A DNA stretch of 64,000 nt. It comes from Paenibacillus endophyticus. Its GTDB lineage: Bacteria; Bacillota; Bacilli; Paenibacillales; Paenibacillaceae. A program made the translations under genes and the position numbers. The stretch spans positions 124,001-188,000 of the forward strand of contig NZ_JACHXW010000005.1 in NCBI RefSeq assembly GCF_014192395.1, given 5' to 3'. Position 1 is the stretch's first letter. Every line of letters begins with the position of its first letter. Under the pieces are notes generated by a model, which saw only the letters and a list, made by a program, of their open reading frames with translations, was not told where the DNA came from and ran no database searches. This document shows positions 8,934 to 18,375 of the stretch, piece after piece.

Positions 8934-11582
8934 TCACCTCTCTACTGATTCCATGACAAACGCTTCAATCGTGTCGCCTTCACGAACATCGTTGTAACGA
9001 TCTAGCGTAATGCCGCATTCGTAGCCTTGTGCTACTTCCTTGGCATCGTCCTTGAAACGTTTCAAGGAATCGATTTTGCCCGTAAAGACCACTATGCCGC
9101 CGCGAATCAAACGCGCTTCCGCGGAACGTGTGATTTTACCGGAAGTAATCATACAGCCTGCAATTGCGCCAACCTTCGTCACTTTAAATACGTTACGAAC
9201 CTCAGCGTGGCCGATTACAACCTCTTTGAAGATTGGATCAAGCATGCCTTTCATTGCCTGTTCAATTTCATCGATTACGTTGTAAATAACGCGGTGCATA
9301 CGGACATCGACTTTTTCTTGGGCAATTGTTGCTTCTGCCTGCGGATCAGGTCTAACGTTAAAGCCGATTACAATCGCATTCGAAGCGGATGCCAATATAA
9401 TATCGGACTCCGTAATCGCTCCAACGCCGCTGTGAATGATCTTAACGCGAACGCCTTCGATATCGATTTTGGCTAACGAGCCTTTTAGTGCTTCAGATGA
9501 CCCTTGAACGTCGGACTTGATGATAACGTTCAGATCTTTAATTTCACCATCTTTGATGTGGTTATACAGATCATCAAGCGTTACGCGCGTATTAGCGCCC
9601 ATATCCGATTGACGTTGTTTAATCGAACGACGATCAGCAATTGCGCGAGCTTTGCGCTCATCCTCAAATACCATGAACGGATCGCCAGCTTGCGGAACTT
9701 CAGTTAATCCTGTAATTTCTACCGGAGTTGAAGGACCAGCTTCTTTTAAACGGCGGCCTTTGTCGTTAACCATTGCTCTAATACGGCCGAAACAGTTGCC
9801 GGCAACAAAAGCATCTCCGATTTTCAATGTTCCGTGTTGTACGAGAATACGGGCAACTGGACCTTTTCCTTTATCGAGCTCGGCTTCGATAACCGTTGCT
9901 CTTGCACGCTTATCAGGGTTCGCTTTGTAGTCGTTAACTTCAGCAACAAGCAGAATCATCTCAAGCAAACCTTCAAGACCGATTCTTTGCTTAGCGGAAA
10001 CCTCGACGAAAATCGTATCGCCGCCCCACTCTTCCGGAACAAGCTCATATTCAGTCATTTCTTGCTTGATTTTTTCTGTGTTCGCTTCAGGCTTATCAAT
10101 TTTGTTTACCGCTACGATAATAGGTACACCGGCAGCTTTGGCATGATTGATCGCTTCAACGGTTTGAGGCATGATGCCATCATCGGCTGCGACAACAATA
10201 ATCGTAATATCGGTAACCTGTGCACCGCGCGCACGCATTAGCGTAAACGCTTCGTGACCCGGTGTATCTAGGAAAGTAATTTTCTTGTGGTTGATTTCAA
10301 CCTGGTACGCACCAATATGCTGTGTAATACCGCCTGCTTCTCCACCAGTAACGTTTGTTTGACGAATAGCATCAAGCAAAGTCGTTTTACCATGGTCAAC
10401 GTGACCCATAATGGTAACAACTGGAGGACGTGTTACTAAATCTCCATCCTCGTCTGACTCCTCAACCGTTTCGAAGGAATCTTCCTCAACCGGAATTTTC
10501 ACTTCTACTTCAACGCCGTAATCAGTAGCGATCAAATGAATCGCATCCATATCGATCTCTTGGTTGATAGTAGCCATAACGCCTAAGAAAATTAGCTTCT
10601 TAATAACTTCTGAAGCATCCTTATGAAGCAATTTGGCAAGTTCGCCGACAGTCATTGTACCGCGAACGATAATTTTTTTCGGTGTATTGTCAACTTTCTC
10701 GCGTGGCGGCTGTTGTTGGAACTTGCCACCGCGACCTTTTTGACCGCCACGGCCGTTGTTGCCTCTGAAGCCGCCTGGCTTGCCGTCTTCAAATTTCTTC
10801 TGGCCTGGTCTTGCATTTCTGTTGTCGTTTCCGCGCGCTTGCCCCTGCGCCGGCTTGGAGTCAAAACGACTTTGACCGGATGGAGCAGGACGACTGGAAG
10901 CATCTTGGCGCGGAGCGCTAGGACGACTAGCTGAACTGCCTTGTCCTCCTTGCGGCGGGCGGCTCTGTCCTCCAGATGATGGACGGTTGCCTTGTCCGCC
11001 TTGGCCTTGCCCTGGACGACTGGAGCTGCCTTGTGAAGGACGGCTGCCCTGTCCGCTTTGAGCTGGACGGCTGGAATTGTTGCTGCCCTGTGAAGGACGG
11101 CTGGAATTGCTGCTCTGTGCTGGACGATTATTGCTGGATGCTTGCGCTGGACGACTCGTTTGTTGTCCGGCTGGTCGTTGTTCGGATTGTTGCTCTGTGG
11201 TTTGTGGTTTCGTATTAATAGAATTCATAGGCCCCTGTCTGTCTTGCGTAGTATTTTTGTTTTCCTGAATCAATTGCGGCTTTCGTTCCTGCTGATGCGG
11301 CTGCTGCGATTGCGGCTTGTTGGCAGTAGGCTGTGCGGAGGAAACCGAGACGTTCGTCGTTTCCTGTGCGCGCTTAACGGCAGCGTTTTGTTTGATATTG
11401 CGAAAAAACCCTTCGACTTTGTTTACCATTTCATTTTCCATAACGCTCATATGGTTATTAACTGGCAAATCCAGTCTTTTTAGAATCGTAATAATTTCTT
11501 TGCTGCTCATATTAAGTGACTTGGCATACTCGTAAACGCGCAGCTTATCTTTATTATCCTTGCTGTCTTGTTTATTGTCCAA
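8934..11582 (-). CDS. infB: Translation initiation factor IF-2
   Basis: GTPase that recruits fMet-tRNA to the 30S subunit and promotes subunit joining. The 882 residues comprise an N-terminal IF2_N element ([20 protein letters not shown]), a long disordered Ser/Gln/Gly/Arg/Pro-rich linker at about 70-300, a second IF2_N domain (about 305-360), the G domain from about residue 385 ([21 protein letters not shown]), then domains II-IV. The linker is longer and more repetitive than in B. subtilis. The start is a TTG at 11582 with GGAGG 9 bases before it; the gene overlaps the 3' end of ylxQ by 11 bases. Confidence 0.97.
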   Translation of the reverse strand: MDNKQDSKDNKDKLRVYEYAKSLNMSSKEIITILKRLDLPVNNHMSVMENEMVNKVEGFFRNIKQNAAVKRAQETTNVSVSSAQPTANKPQSQQPHQQERKPQLIQENKNTTQDRQGPMNSINTKPQTTEQQSEQRPAGQQTSRPAQASSNNRPAQSSNSSRPSQGSNNSSRPAQSGQGSRPSQGSSSRPGQGQGGQGNRPSSGGQSRPPQGGQGSSASRPSAPRQDASSRPAPSGQSRFDSKPAQGQARGNDNRNARPGQKKFEDGKPGGFRGNNGRGGQKGRGGKFQQQPPREKVDNTPKKIIVRGTMTVGELAKLLHKDASEVIKKLIFLGVMATINQEIDMDAIHLIATDYGVEVEVKIPVEEDSFETVEESDEDGDLVTRPPVVTIMGHVDHGKTTLLDAIRQTNVTGGEAGGITQHIGAYQVEINHKKITFLDTPGHEAFTLMRARGAQVTDITIIVVAADDGIMPQTVEAINHAKAAGVPIIVAVNKIDKPEANTEKIKQEMTEYELVPEEWGGDTIFVEVSAKQRIGLEGLLEMILLVAEVNDYKANPDKRARATVIEAELDKGKGPVARILVQHGTLKIGDAFVAGNCFGRIRAMVNDKGRRLKEAGPSTPVEITGLTEVPQAGDPFMVFEDERKARAIADRRSIKQRQSDMGANTRVTLDDLYNHIKDGEIKDLNVIIKSDVQGSSEALKGSLAKIDIEGVRVKIIHSGVGAITESDIILASASNAIVIGFNVRPDPQAEATIAQEKVDVRMHRVIYNVIDEIEQAMKGMLDPIFKEVVIGHAEVRNVFKVTKVGAIAGCMITSGKITRSAEARLIRGGIVVFTGKIDSLKRFKDDAKEVAQGYECGITLDRYNDVREGDTIEAFVMESVER

Positions 11583-11904
11583 TATGATCCACCTCCGTAT
11601 TATGGCTCAGATGACTCGCAATCATTTTTCCGAACTGCATATCGGTTACCGCAAGCACAACCCGTTCTGGCTTACCAATCGCCCTACCTAGTTGCTCACG
11701 ATCGAATGCTTCGGCGAGTTGTATTCCGTAGGTGTTGCATTTGTCACGAAATTTTTTCTTCGTATTGTCTGAAGCATCTCCTGCGATGATAACGAGAAAT
11801 GCTTGTTTGTTTCTGACGGCTTTGAGGACAATTTCATCCCCTGTAATCAGCTTTCCCGCACGCATCGCCATGCCAAGCTGTGATAAGCTTTTATTCTGCT
11901 TCAT
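11572..11904 (-). CDS. ylxQ: L7Ae-family RNA-binding protein (YlxQ)
   Basis: Small 110-residue L7Ae/L30e-fold protein, between ylxR and infB as in other Bacillales. The family pattern is visible: [22 protein letters not shown] (helix with the RAGK motif), [22 protein letters not shown], and a hydrophobic C-terminal half. L7Ae relatives bind kink-turns; B. subtilis YlxQ has been reported not to behave as a typical k-turn binder, so its RNA target is uncertain. It overlaps ylxR upstream by 14 bases and infB downstream by 11. Confidence 0.9.
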   Translation of the reverse strand: MKQNKSLSQLGMAMRAGKLITGDEIVLKAVRNKQAFLVIIAGDASDNTKKKFRDKCNTYGIQLAEAFDREQLGRAIGKPERVVLAVTDMQFGKMIASHLSHNTEVDHIGQ

Positions 11905-12205
11905 CGCTTATCAGCTCCTTATTCGCGATAAACTGCTCCTCTACCGCTACGAAATCCTGCTCGAGCTGGTCATATATATGTTCTCCAACTTGCTGTTTCA
12001 ACGCTCGATCGAGCGCTTTGGATTTTTTCGCCAGTTTAAAACAGCTCACTTTGCCGCATAGATACGCGCCGCGTCCAGCTTTTTTCCCTGTCAGGTCAAT
12101 CTGCACCTCTTCGGCCGGTGTCCGCACAATCCGGATGAGTTCCTTCTTCGGTTTCATGTCCTGACAAGCGACGCATTTGCGAAGCGGTACTTTTCTCGGT
12201 CTCAT
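11891..12205 (-). CDS. ylxR: YlxR family RNA-binding protein (RnpM)
   Basis: Small basic DUF448 protein, recently described in Bacillus as RnpM, a modulator of RNase P. It begins MRPRKVPLRKCVACQDMKPK with the conserved CxxC and contains the signature GKKAGRGAYLC near residues 48-58. The ATG at 12205 is chosen because GAGGAGGGG lies directly upstream. At 104 residues it is slightly longer than the roughly 90-residue B. subtilis protein, owing to an acidic C-terminal tail. The gene lies between nusA and ylxQ and overlaps ylxQ. Confidence 0.92.
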   Translation of the reverse strand: MRPRKVPLRKCVACQDMKPKKELIRIVRTPAEEVQIDLTGKKAGRGAYLCGKVSCFKLAKKSKALDRALKQQVGEHIYDQLEQDFVAVEEQFIANKELISDEAE

Positions 12206-12256
12206 TGCACACCCCTCCTCTGCCAGCTGAATTGACGCTATCATTGCCGAAACGGA

Positions 12257-13354
12257 TTAATCGATGGATACCGAGTCTTGGTGCATAATGGTAGTCAACG
12301 ATTTCGGACGGCCATATTCTTGCTCCGCTTGCGTTTCACTTTTAATATCAATCTTCCAGCCAGTCAGCTTAGCTGCCAGCCTTGCATTCTGACCCTTAAT
12401 GCCAATCGCAAGCGAAAGCTGGTAATCAGGAACGATTACCCTTGCCATTTTCTCTTGTTCGAATACGATAACTTCAAGCACCTTCGATGGGCTAAGTGCA
12501 TTCGCAACGTACTCATCCACGCTTTCAGACCAACGAACGATATCGATTTTTTCGCCTTTAAGCTCGTTTACGATCGTCTGAACGCGCAGTCCTTTTTGAC
12601 CGACGCAAGATCCTACCGGATCAACTTCGGTGTTGCGGGAATGAACCGCAATTTTGGAGCGGAAGCCTGCTTCGCGGGCAACCGAGCGAATTTCTACTAC
12701 GCCGTCGTAAATTTCTGGCACTTCAAGCTCGAACAAACGTTTGAGCAAGCCGGGGTGCGTACGGGATAAAATAATTTGAGGACCCTTAGTCGTATTCTCC
12801 ACTTTCGTGATGTAAGACTTTACGCGATCGCCGTGCTTAAACTTATCGGTAGGCATAAGCTCAGTAAGTGGAAGTACCGCTTCGACCTTGCCAAGATCCA
12901 CAAACAAGTTGCGGACATCCTGACGCTGAACGATACCGTTAACGATATCTTCCTCTTTATCGATAAATGCGTTATAGATCAGTCCACGCTCAGCTTCGCG
13001 AATGCGCTGCGTTACGACCTGTTTAGCGGTTTGGGCCGCAATTCGCCCGAAATCGCGCGGCGTAACCTCAATATCCGCAATGTCATCGATTTGATAATGC
13101 GGATTGATTTCACGAGATGCCTCTACCGTAATTTCAAGACGCGGATCAAGCACTTCGTCGACAACCGTTTTGCGTGCATAAACTTTAATTACGCCAGTAT
13201 GGCGGTTAATGTCAACACGCACATTCTGCGCGGTATTAAAATTTCTTTTGTAGCTGGAGATAAGCGCAGCCTCAATCGCTTCAAGAAGAATATCCTTCGA
13301 GATTCCCTTGTCTCTTTCTATTTCTTGTAATGCTTCAATAAAATCCATGCTCAT
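12257..13354 (-). CDS. nusA: Transcription termination/antitermination factor NusA
   Basis: RNA polymerase-binding protein that enhances pausing and intrinsic termination. The 365 residues show the N-terminal polymerase-binding domain (about 1-125), an S1 domain (about 135-200, NGIVQRQDVRNLFVDLG), and two KH domains (GSCVGQKGLRVQTIVNELKG near 245; LAIGIKGQNARLAAKLTGWK near 325). No acidic C-terminal repeats are present, normal for Firmicutes. The ATG lies downstream of AAAGGGGG. The second gene of the rimP operon; the leader of that operon carries a terminator-like hairpin (13904-13933) that could mediate NusA autoregulation. Confidence 0.97.
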   Translation of the reverse strand: MSMDFIEALQEIERDKGISKDILLEAIEAALISSYKRNFNTAQNVRVDINRHTGVIKVYARKTVVDEVLDPRLEITVEASREINPHYQIDDIADIEVTPRDFGRIAAQTAKQVVTQRIREAERGLIYNAFIDKEEDIVNGIVQRQDVRNLFVDLGKVEAVLPLTELMPTDKFKHGDRVKSYITKVENTTKGPQIILSRTHPGLLKRLFELEVPEIYDGVVEIRSVAREAGFRSKIAVHSRNTEVDPVGSCVGQKGLRVQTIVNELKGEKIDIVRWSESVDEYVANALSPSKVLEVIVFEQEKMARVIVPDYQLSLAIGIKGQNARLAAKLTGWKIDIKSETQAEQEYGRPKSLTTIMHQDSVSID

Positions 13355-13393
13355 TGGACTGAATTTCCCCCTTTCAATATAAAAAACGAATAT

Positions 13394-13855
13394 TTAGAAT
13401 ACGATAGCCAGTCTAGCTCCGGCTACCTTATCGTAAGGAATCGTATACTCCTTCTTGCCAGTTCGAACGATCGCATTTACCCCGTCAAACGCAAGCAGCA
13501 GCCCCTCAAATTCTTTAGCGCCGCTGATCGGTTCATATGTCGTTATGTAAACGTGTTTACCGATAGCTTTACGAACATCCTCTTCCTTCCGAAGCGGTCT
13601 TTCTGCACCGGGGGAAGAAACCTCAAGGAAATAAACGTCGGTAACCGGATCGTTTTTATCCAGCTGCTCGCTCATAAATTCGCTAATACGGCCGCAATCA
13701 TCAATATCGATGCCGCCTTCTTTATCCACGAATATACGAAGGAAATAGTTGCTTCCTTCTTTCACATACTCAATATCAACCAGTTCAAATCCATTGCTGC
13801 TGAGGTATGGCAGAGCCAATTCTTGGACAGCGGCTTTGATTTTGGATGTACTCAA
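13394..13855 (-). CDS. rimP: Ribosome maturation factor RimP
   Basis: Assembly factor for the 30S subunit. The 153-residue protein has the characteristic segments GFELVDIEYVKEGSNYFLRIFVDKEGGIDIDDC (shown in part), VYFLEVSSPGAERPL near residue 75, and a C-terminal Sm-like domain ending in KVAGARLAIVF. The start is a TTG at 13855 with AGGAGGT 11 bases upstream. First gene of the nusA-infB operon; a consensus-like sigma-A promoter (13971-13999) and an attenuator-like hairpin lie within the 170 bases before it. Confidence 0.95.
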   Translation of the reverse strand: MSTSKIKAAVQELALPYLSSNGFELVDIEYVKEGSNYFLRIFVDKEGGIDIDDCGRISEFMSEQLDKNDPVTDVYFLEVSSPGAERPLRKEEDVRKAIGKHVYITTYEPISGAKEFEGLLLAFDGVNAIVRTGKKEYTIPYDKVAGARLAIVF

Positions 13856-13903
13856 ATTCAGTTGACCTCCTGTTTATACGCACTATGCCATTTTGCCGTT
13901 TAC

Positions 13904-13933
13904 AAAACGTAAAGAGTGGGTTTCCCCACTCTT
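13904..13933 (-). terminator. Terminator-like hairpin in the rimP-nusA leader
   Basis: Perfect 9-base stem AAGAGTGGG/CCCACTCTT (13933-13925 with 13920-13912) closed by a GAAA loop, followed on the minus strand by an interrupted T tract (TTTACGTTTTG). It sits about 30-50 bases downstream of the predicted start of the rimP promoter and 50 bases before the rimP ribosome site. It can terminate read-through from polC, but its place after the promoter also makes it an attenuator candidate. Confidence 0.75.
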
Positions 13934-13970
13934 CTGCATCAAAGTCTTTATCATCATCATTGCCAGAAAA

Positions 13971-13999
13971 ATTATAACATAACCGCACTATAGTGACAA
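13971..13999 (-). promoter_or_regulatory. Sigma-A promoter of the rimP-nusA-infB operon
   Basis: The -35 box TTGTCA (13999-13994) and the consensus -10 box TATAAT (13976-13971) are separated by exactly 17 bases, with TGT immediately upstream of the -10 (extended -10). Predicted start near 13964, giving a leader of about 109 bases that contains the hairpin at 13904-13933. Confidence 0.8.
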
Positions 14000-14024
14000 G
14001 AAATCTTTTCTATTGAAACCAATT

Positions 14025-17000
14025 CTAGAACAAGGAAAGCTGGTTGGATTCAGGCAAACCACGGAAGCAACCCATGCTTCCAAGGACCTCGATAATCGTC
14101 TTGGTTGCCTTGGATTTCATCTGGAAATCTTCAATTGACAGGTATTCGCCTTCGTTCCTAGATGCAGCAATATTGCGTGCCGCATTATCTCCAATACCAG
14201 CTATCGCTGCGAAAGGCGGAATGAGAGAATCACCATCTACCAGAAACTTGGTAGCATCCGAGCGATAAAGGTCAATCGGCTTGAAGGAGAAACCGCGAGC
14301 GGTCATTTCAAGCGACATTTCGAGCTGGGAAACCATGTTTTTCTCTTTCGGCAGCGCATTGAATCCTTTTGCTTCGATCTCGATCAGCTTTCGCAATATC
14401 GCATCATAACCTTGGCATAGCAGCTCCAAATCAAAATCATCCGCTCTTACCGTGAAATAAGTTGCATAATACTCAATCGGATAATAAAGCTTGAAGTAGG
14501 CGGTACGTACAGCAGAAATGACATATGCGGCAGCATGTGCTTTCGGGAACATATACTCGATGCGCAGACAGGAGTCAATGTACCACTGGGGTACTTTGCA
14601 GCGCTTCATCTCATCTATCCACTCTGGAGTAAGTCCCTTCCCCTTACGAACGCTTTCCGTAATCTTAAAGGCAAGACCGGCATCCATCCCAGCTTTGTAG
14701 ATGAGGAAGAGCATGATGTCATCCCTACACCCAATAACCGTCTTGATATTGCAAGTGCCTTTCTTTATAAGCTCTTGTGCATTACCCAGCCATACGCCCG
14801 TACCGTGAGACAAACCTGAAATTTGAAGTAAATCCGCAAAAGAAGACGGCTGCGTTTCCTGAAGCATCTGTCTTACGAATTTTGTACCCATTTCTGGAAC
14901 GCCATAAGTGGCTACCGAAGACCGGATTCGCTCGCCTGGTATGTTGAGTGCCGCTGTAGAGTTGAACATGCTCATCACTTTCGGATCATTCATTGGAATG
15001 CTTATCGGATCAACACCAGTCAAATCCTGAAGCATCCGCATCATAGTCGGATCATCATGTCCCAGTATATCGAGCTTAAGCAAGTTTTCATCGAAGGCGT
15101 GATAATCGAAATGTGTCGTTTTCCACTCTGCGTTTACGTCGTCTGCCGGGAACTGAATAGGCGTAATATCCTCAACTTCGATGTAATCGGGAACAACGAC
15201 AATCCCCCCAGGATGCTGCCCTGTGCTGCGTTTTACGCCGGTGCAGCCGCTAGCTAGCCTAGCGAGCTCTGCTCCCCGCCATTTCTTGTTATGTTCTTCT
15301 TCATACTTCTTAGTGAACCCATATGCCGTCTTCTCAGCTACTGTTCCTATCGTTCCTGCCCGGAATACCGCTTTCTCACCGAACATGATTTTCGTAAAGT
15401 TATGGGCAATCGGCTGATAGTCGCCAGAGAAGTTAAGATCGATATCGGGAACTTTATCGCCCTTAAATCCAAGAAAGGTTTCGAACGGAATATCTTGTCC
15501 TTCGCCCTTCATCGGCTTTCCGCAATTCGGACATAATTTATCCGGAAGGTCAAAGCCGCTCGGAATGCTGCCATCTAGAAACCATTCACTATGCCGGCAA
15601 TCCGAATTTTTGCAAAGGTAATGCGCTGGCAGCGGATTAACCTCGGAGATGCCAAGAAACGTCGCCACGACCGATGAGCCTACGGATCCCCTTGAGCCAA
15701 CCAAATAACCATCAGCATTAGACTTTTTGACCAGCTTCTCCGATATCAAGTAGTTCGCAGAAAATTTGAATTTGATAATTGGAATAAGTTCCTTTTCTAA
15801 CCGATCAATGACCACCTGCGGCAGGTTTTCTCCATACATAGACTTCGCCGTATCATAACAGGTATTGCGGATTTCATCGTCCGCACCTTCGATATCCGGG
15901 GCAAACAAGCCTTTGGGGAACATGTCGAAAGGTTCAAAACGCTCTGCAAGCTCTACCGTATTAGTGATAACAACTTCGCGGGCTTTTGCATCTCCCAAAA
16001 AAGCAAATTCCTCCAGCATTTCCTCTGTTGTCCGAAAATGAGCGTCAGGCTTGCGTATGCTTTTAAGCGGGCTAAAGCCTGTAATCCCATGAATCGTAAT
16101 ATCGCGGTACATTTTGTCCCGAGGATTCAAGTAATGGACGTTTCCTGTCGCAATAACCGGCTTGCTCAGCTCATCCCCGATTTGACAAACCCGGCGATGG
16201 GCTTGCTCGATCTCTGCACGGCTGCCGACGAGACCTTTCTCTACAAGATGCATATAGAAATCGATCGGCTGGATTTCGAGAACATCATAGAAACGAGCAA
16301 CCTCTAACGCTTCTTCATAGGACTTGTTCAGGACGGTTTCAAAAAACTCGCCTTTCTCGCACCCTGATATAACAAGCAAGCCTTCACGGTGCTCGGTAAG
16401 CTTCGTTTTTGGAATCGTTGCAACACGCTTGAAGTGTTCCGTATGGGATAAAGAGATAAGCTTAAATAAGTTTTTCTTGCCAACTGCATTGAGAGCATAA
16501 ACATTGCTATGAAACGGCCTGGAGTTCGATAAATCAATGCCGACATAATCATTAAGCTGGTGGAGATTCGTAATATTCCGTTCTGCCGCATCGGCAATTA
16601 AGCCGTACAGCACACCGCCGAGAGCAAGAGAGTCATCTACTGCACGGTGATGGTTCTCGAGGCTAACCTTGTATTTATCCGCCAACGTATTCAGACGGTG
16701 ATTTTTGAGCGACGGATATATAAATCTGGCGAGTTCAAGGGTGTCCAGAACTGGATTTTTCACCTCAGGCATACCGAACGCTTTACAATTCGCTTGTATA
16801 AATCCGATATCAAATCGCGCATTATGCGCAACAAGCACGTCATCGCCAATAAACGAAATAAATTCGCGAAGCATAGGCTCAATTTCCGGCTGTCCTTTGA
16901 CCATATCATCATTAATATTGGTCAGTTGCTGAATATGGTAAGGAATTTTCTCATGCGGATCGATCAGCGTCGAGAAACGATCGATTTCTTTGCCATCACG

Positions 17001-18332
17001 CATCTTAACGCCAGCCAGCTCTATGATTTTATTATTGATAACAGACAAGCCCGTCGTCTCGATATCAAAAACGATATAAGTTGCCGTTGCCAGTGGCTCA
17101 GGCCTCGAATGCAATACCATAGGAACAGCATCGTTAACAATATTGGCTTCCACACCAAACAGCACTTTAATCCCGTGTTTTTTTGCTGATTTATTAGCGT
17201 CAGGGTAACATTGAACATTGCTATGATCCGTTACAGCAATCGCCTGATGGCCCCATTTGGCTGCAGTCTTAATGTACGTATCCACTGGTGTAACAGCGTC
17301 CATAGCACTCATTGTCGTATGCAGATGAAATTCAACGCGTTTTTCTTCCGCTTTGTCCATGCGGTCAGGCGGTGATTTGACTTCATGCAAATCATTCGGC
17401 ATCATGACTAGCTCCGGCTCCTGCATGAAACGATCGTATTCGATTCTGCCCCGTGCTTTCACCCATTTGCCATTTGAGAGCTGATTGAGTATTTTCACGT
17501 CATCCTTCGTCTTTGCAAACATTTTCATTGCAATCGAATCACTGAAATCGGTGACGTTAAACGTAAACAAGGTACTGCCGTTGCGAAGCTCTTTTACATC
17601 CAGGCCAAACACGGAGCCTTGAACGGTAATTTTCTTCTCTTCCTCAACGATATTCATGAGTGGAACTGGCTCTTCACGAATATCATAGCCCACCGCAAGT
17701 CTAATTTCAGAATCATCAACAAGATCAGATTCTGCTTGCGAACTTGCCATGAGTTCTTGCACATATTCTCGTTCTTCTTGAACAATCTTGAGTGCGTACT
17801 CATCCAAAATGTCCTGTCTAGACTCGCTAATAATCATTTTGACTTTGCAGGAACGCTGAAAATACTGATTATAGAAGCGAATAATTTCATCATCAAGACG
17901 TTTTTTTCTAGCAAGCTCCAATCCCGTATTGTCCAAAAGGGACAAGATCAACGTATCGCCTTCAACCGCTATCGTCGCTTTTTGAAGCCAGCCGTTAACG
18001 GAGGCAATCTCACGCTGCGCCCATTCCATGAACAAACCCCAATATTGCGTTACGATAGATTCTGTTTCCACGACCTCATCATAAATGAGAATAAACTTGA
18101 CCTCAGCAATATGCTCAAACTTTATACGCGCCGCCTGACAAAGGCCATTGTAGGCCTGTAAAGGAACCATGGACGTTTTGCGTATGCAAAACGTCCATTC
18201 ACGATTACTGTTGCTTACTATAACCTGCTCGATATATCCATCTTGAAAATAAGTTTGTATTAGTTCTTTCGGCAGCCCCGACTGCTGCAATAGCATCTCG
18301 AAGCGCTGCCGATTATCTGCGGTTTGGCCCAA
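14025..18332 (-). CDS. polC: DNA polymerase III subunit alpha, PolC type
   Basis: Replicative Gram-positive DNA polymerase with built-in proofreading. About 1435 residues: N-terminal and OB domains (about 1-330), PHP domain (EFHLHTTMSAMDAV near 337), an inserted DnaQ-like 3'-5' exonuclease (VFDIETTGLS near 424, HNARFDIGF, HHRAVDDSLALG), a zinc-binding segment (CKNSDCRHSEW...CPNCGKP), the palm with PDIDLNFSGDYQP, and fingers (AHAAAYVISAVRTAY). The TTG at 18332 is preferred because AAGGGG lies 9 bases upstream; the in-frame TTG at 18341 directly abuts that site. It follows proS after about 40 bases. Confidence 0.98.
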   Translation of the reverse strand: MGQTADNRQRFEMLLQQSGLPKELIQTYFQDGYIEQVIVSNSNREWTFCIRKTSMVPLQAYNGLCQAARIKFEHIAEVKFILIYDEVVETESIVTQYWGLFMEWAQREIASVNGWLQKATIAVEGDTLILSLLDNTGLELARKKRLDDEIIRFYNQYFQRSCKVKMIISESRQDILDEYALKIVQEEREYVQELMASSQAESDLVDDSEIRLAVGYDIREEPVPLMNIVEEEKKITVQGSVFGLDVKELRNGSTLFTFNVTDFSDSIAMKMFAKTKDDVKILNQLSNGKWVKARGRIEYDRFMQEPELVMMPNDLHEVKSPPDRMDKAEEKRVEFHLHTTMSAMDAVTPVDTYIKTAAKWGHQAIAVTDHSNVQCYPDANKSAKKHGIKVLFGVEANIVNDAVPMVLHSRPEPLATATYIVFDIETTGLSVINNKIIELAGVKMRDGKEIDRFSTLIDPHEKIPYHIQQLTNINDDMVKGQPEIEPMLREFISFIGDDVLVAHNARFDIGFIQANCKAFGMPEVKNPVLDTLELARFIYPSLKNHRLNTLADKYKVSLENHHRAVDDSLALGGVLYGLIADAAERNITNLHQLNDYVGIDLSNSRPFHSNVYALNAVGKKNLFKLISLSHTEHFKRVATIPKTKLTEHREGLLVISGCEKGEFFETVLNKSYEEALEVARFYDVLEIQPIDFYMHLVEKGLVGSRAEIEQAHRRVCQIGDELSKPVIATGNVHYLNPRDKMYRDITIHGITGFSPLKSIRKPDAHFRTTEEMLEEFAFLGDAKAREVVITNTVELAERFEPFDMFPKGLFAPDIEGADDEIRNTCYDTAKSMYGENLPQVVIDRLEKELIPIIKFKFSANYLISEKLVKKSNADGYLVGSRGSVGSSVVATFLGISEVNPLPAHYLCKNSDCRHSEWFLDGSIPSGFDLPDKLCPNCGKPMKGEGQDIPFETFLGFKGDKVPDIDLNFSGDYQPIAHNFTKIMFGEKAVFRAGTIGTVAEKTAYGFTKKYEEEHNKKWRGAELARLASGCTGVKRSTGQHPGGIVVVPDYIEVEDITPIQFPADDVNAEWKTTHFDYHAFDENLLKLDILGHDDPTMMRMLQDLTGVDPISIPMNDPKVMSMFNSTAALNIPGERIRSSVATYGVPEMGTKFVRQMLQETQPSSFADLLQISGLSHGTGVWLGNAQELIKKGTCNIKTVIGCRDDIMLFLIYKAGMDAGLAFKITESVRKGKGLTPEWIDEMKRCKVPQWYIDSCLRIEYMFPKAHAAAYVISAVRTAYFKLYYPIEYYATYFTVRADDFDLELLCQGYDAILRKLIEIEAKGFNALPKEKNMVSQLEMSLEMTARGFSFKPIDLYRSDATKFLVDGDSLIPPFAAIAGIGDNAARNIAASRNEGEYLSIEDFQMKSKATKTIIEVLGSMGCFRGLPESNQLSLF

Positions 18333-18375
18333 AAAAATCAACCCCTTAAGATCCGAACCGAACTAGCTTCAGTCC

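Noticed and set aside
10850..11170. Short repeats (around GGACGGCTG and similar) in a 300-base stretch that could suggest a CRISPR-like or tandem repeat array
   Set aside because: The repeats are irregular in spacing and read in frame as the Ser/Arg/Pro/Gln repeats of the IF2 linker, so they are coding low complexity.
9027..11535. Several open frames on the plus strand opposite infB, some Cys- or Leu-rich
   Set aside because: They are antisense shadows of infB codon usage; no ribosome sites, no family resemblance and they alternate frames with the real gene.
16038..18161. Plus-strand open frames opposite polC of up to 180 codons
   Set aside because: PolC is intact and full length on the minus strand; these frames have no start signals and no recognisable domains.
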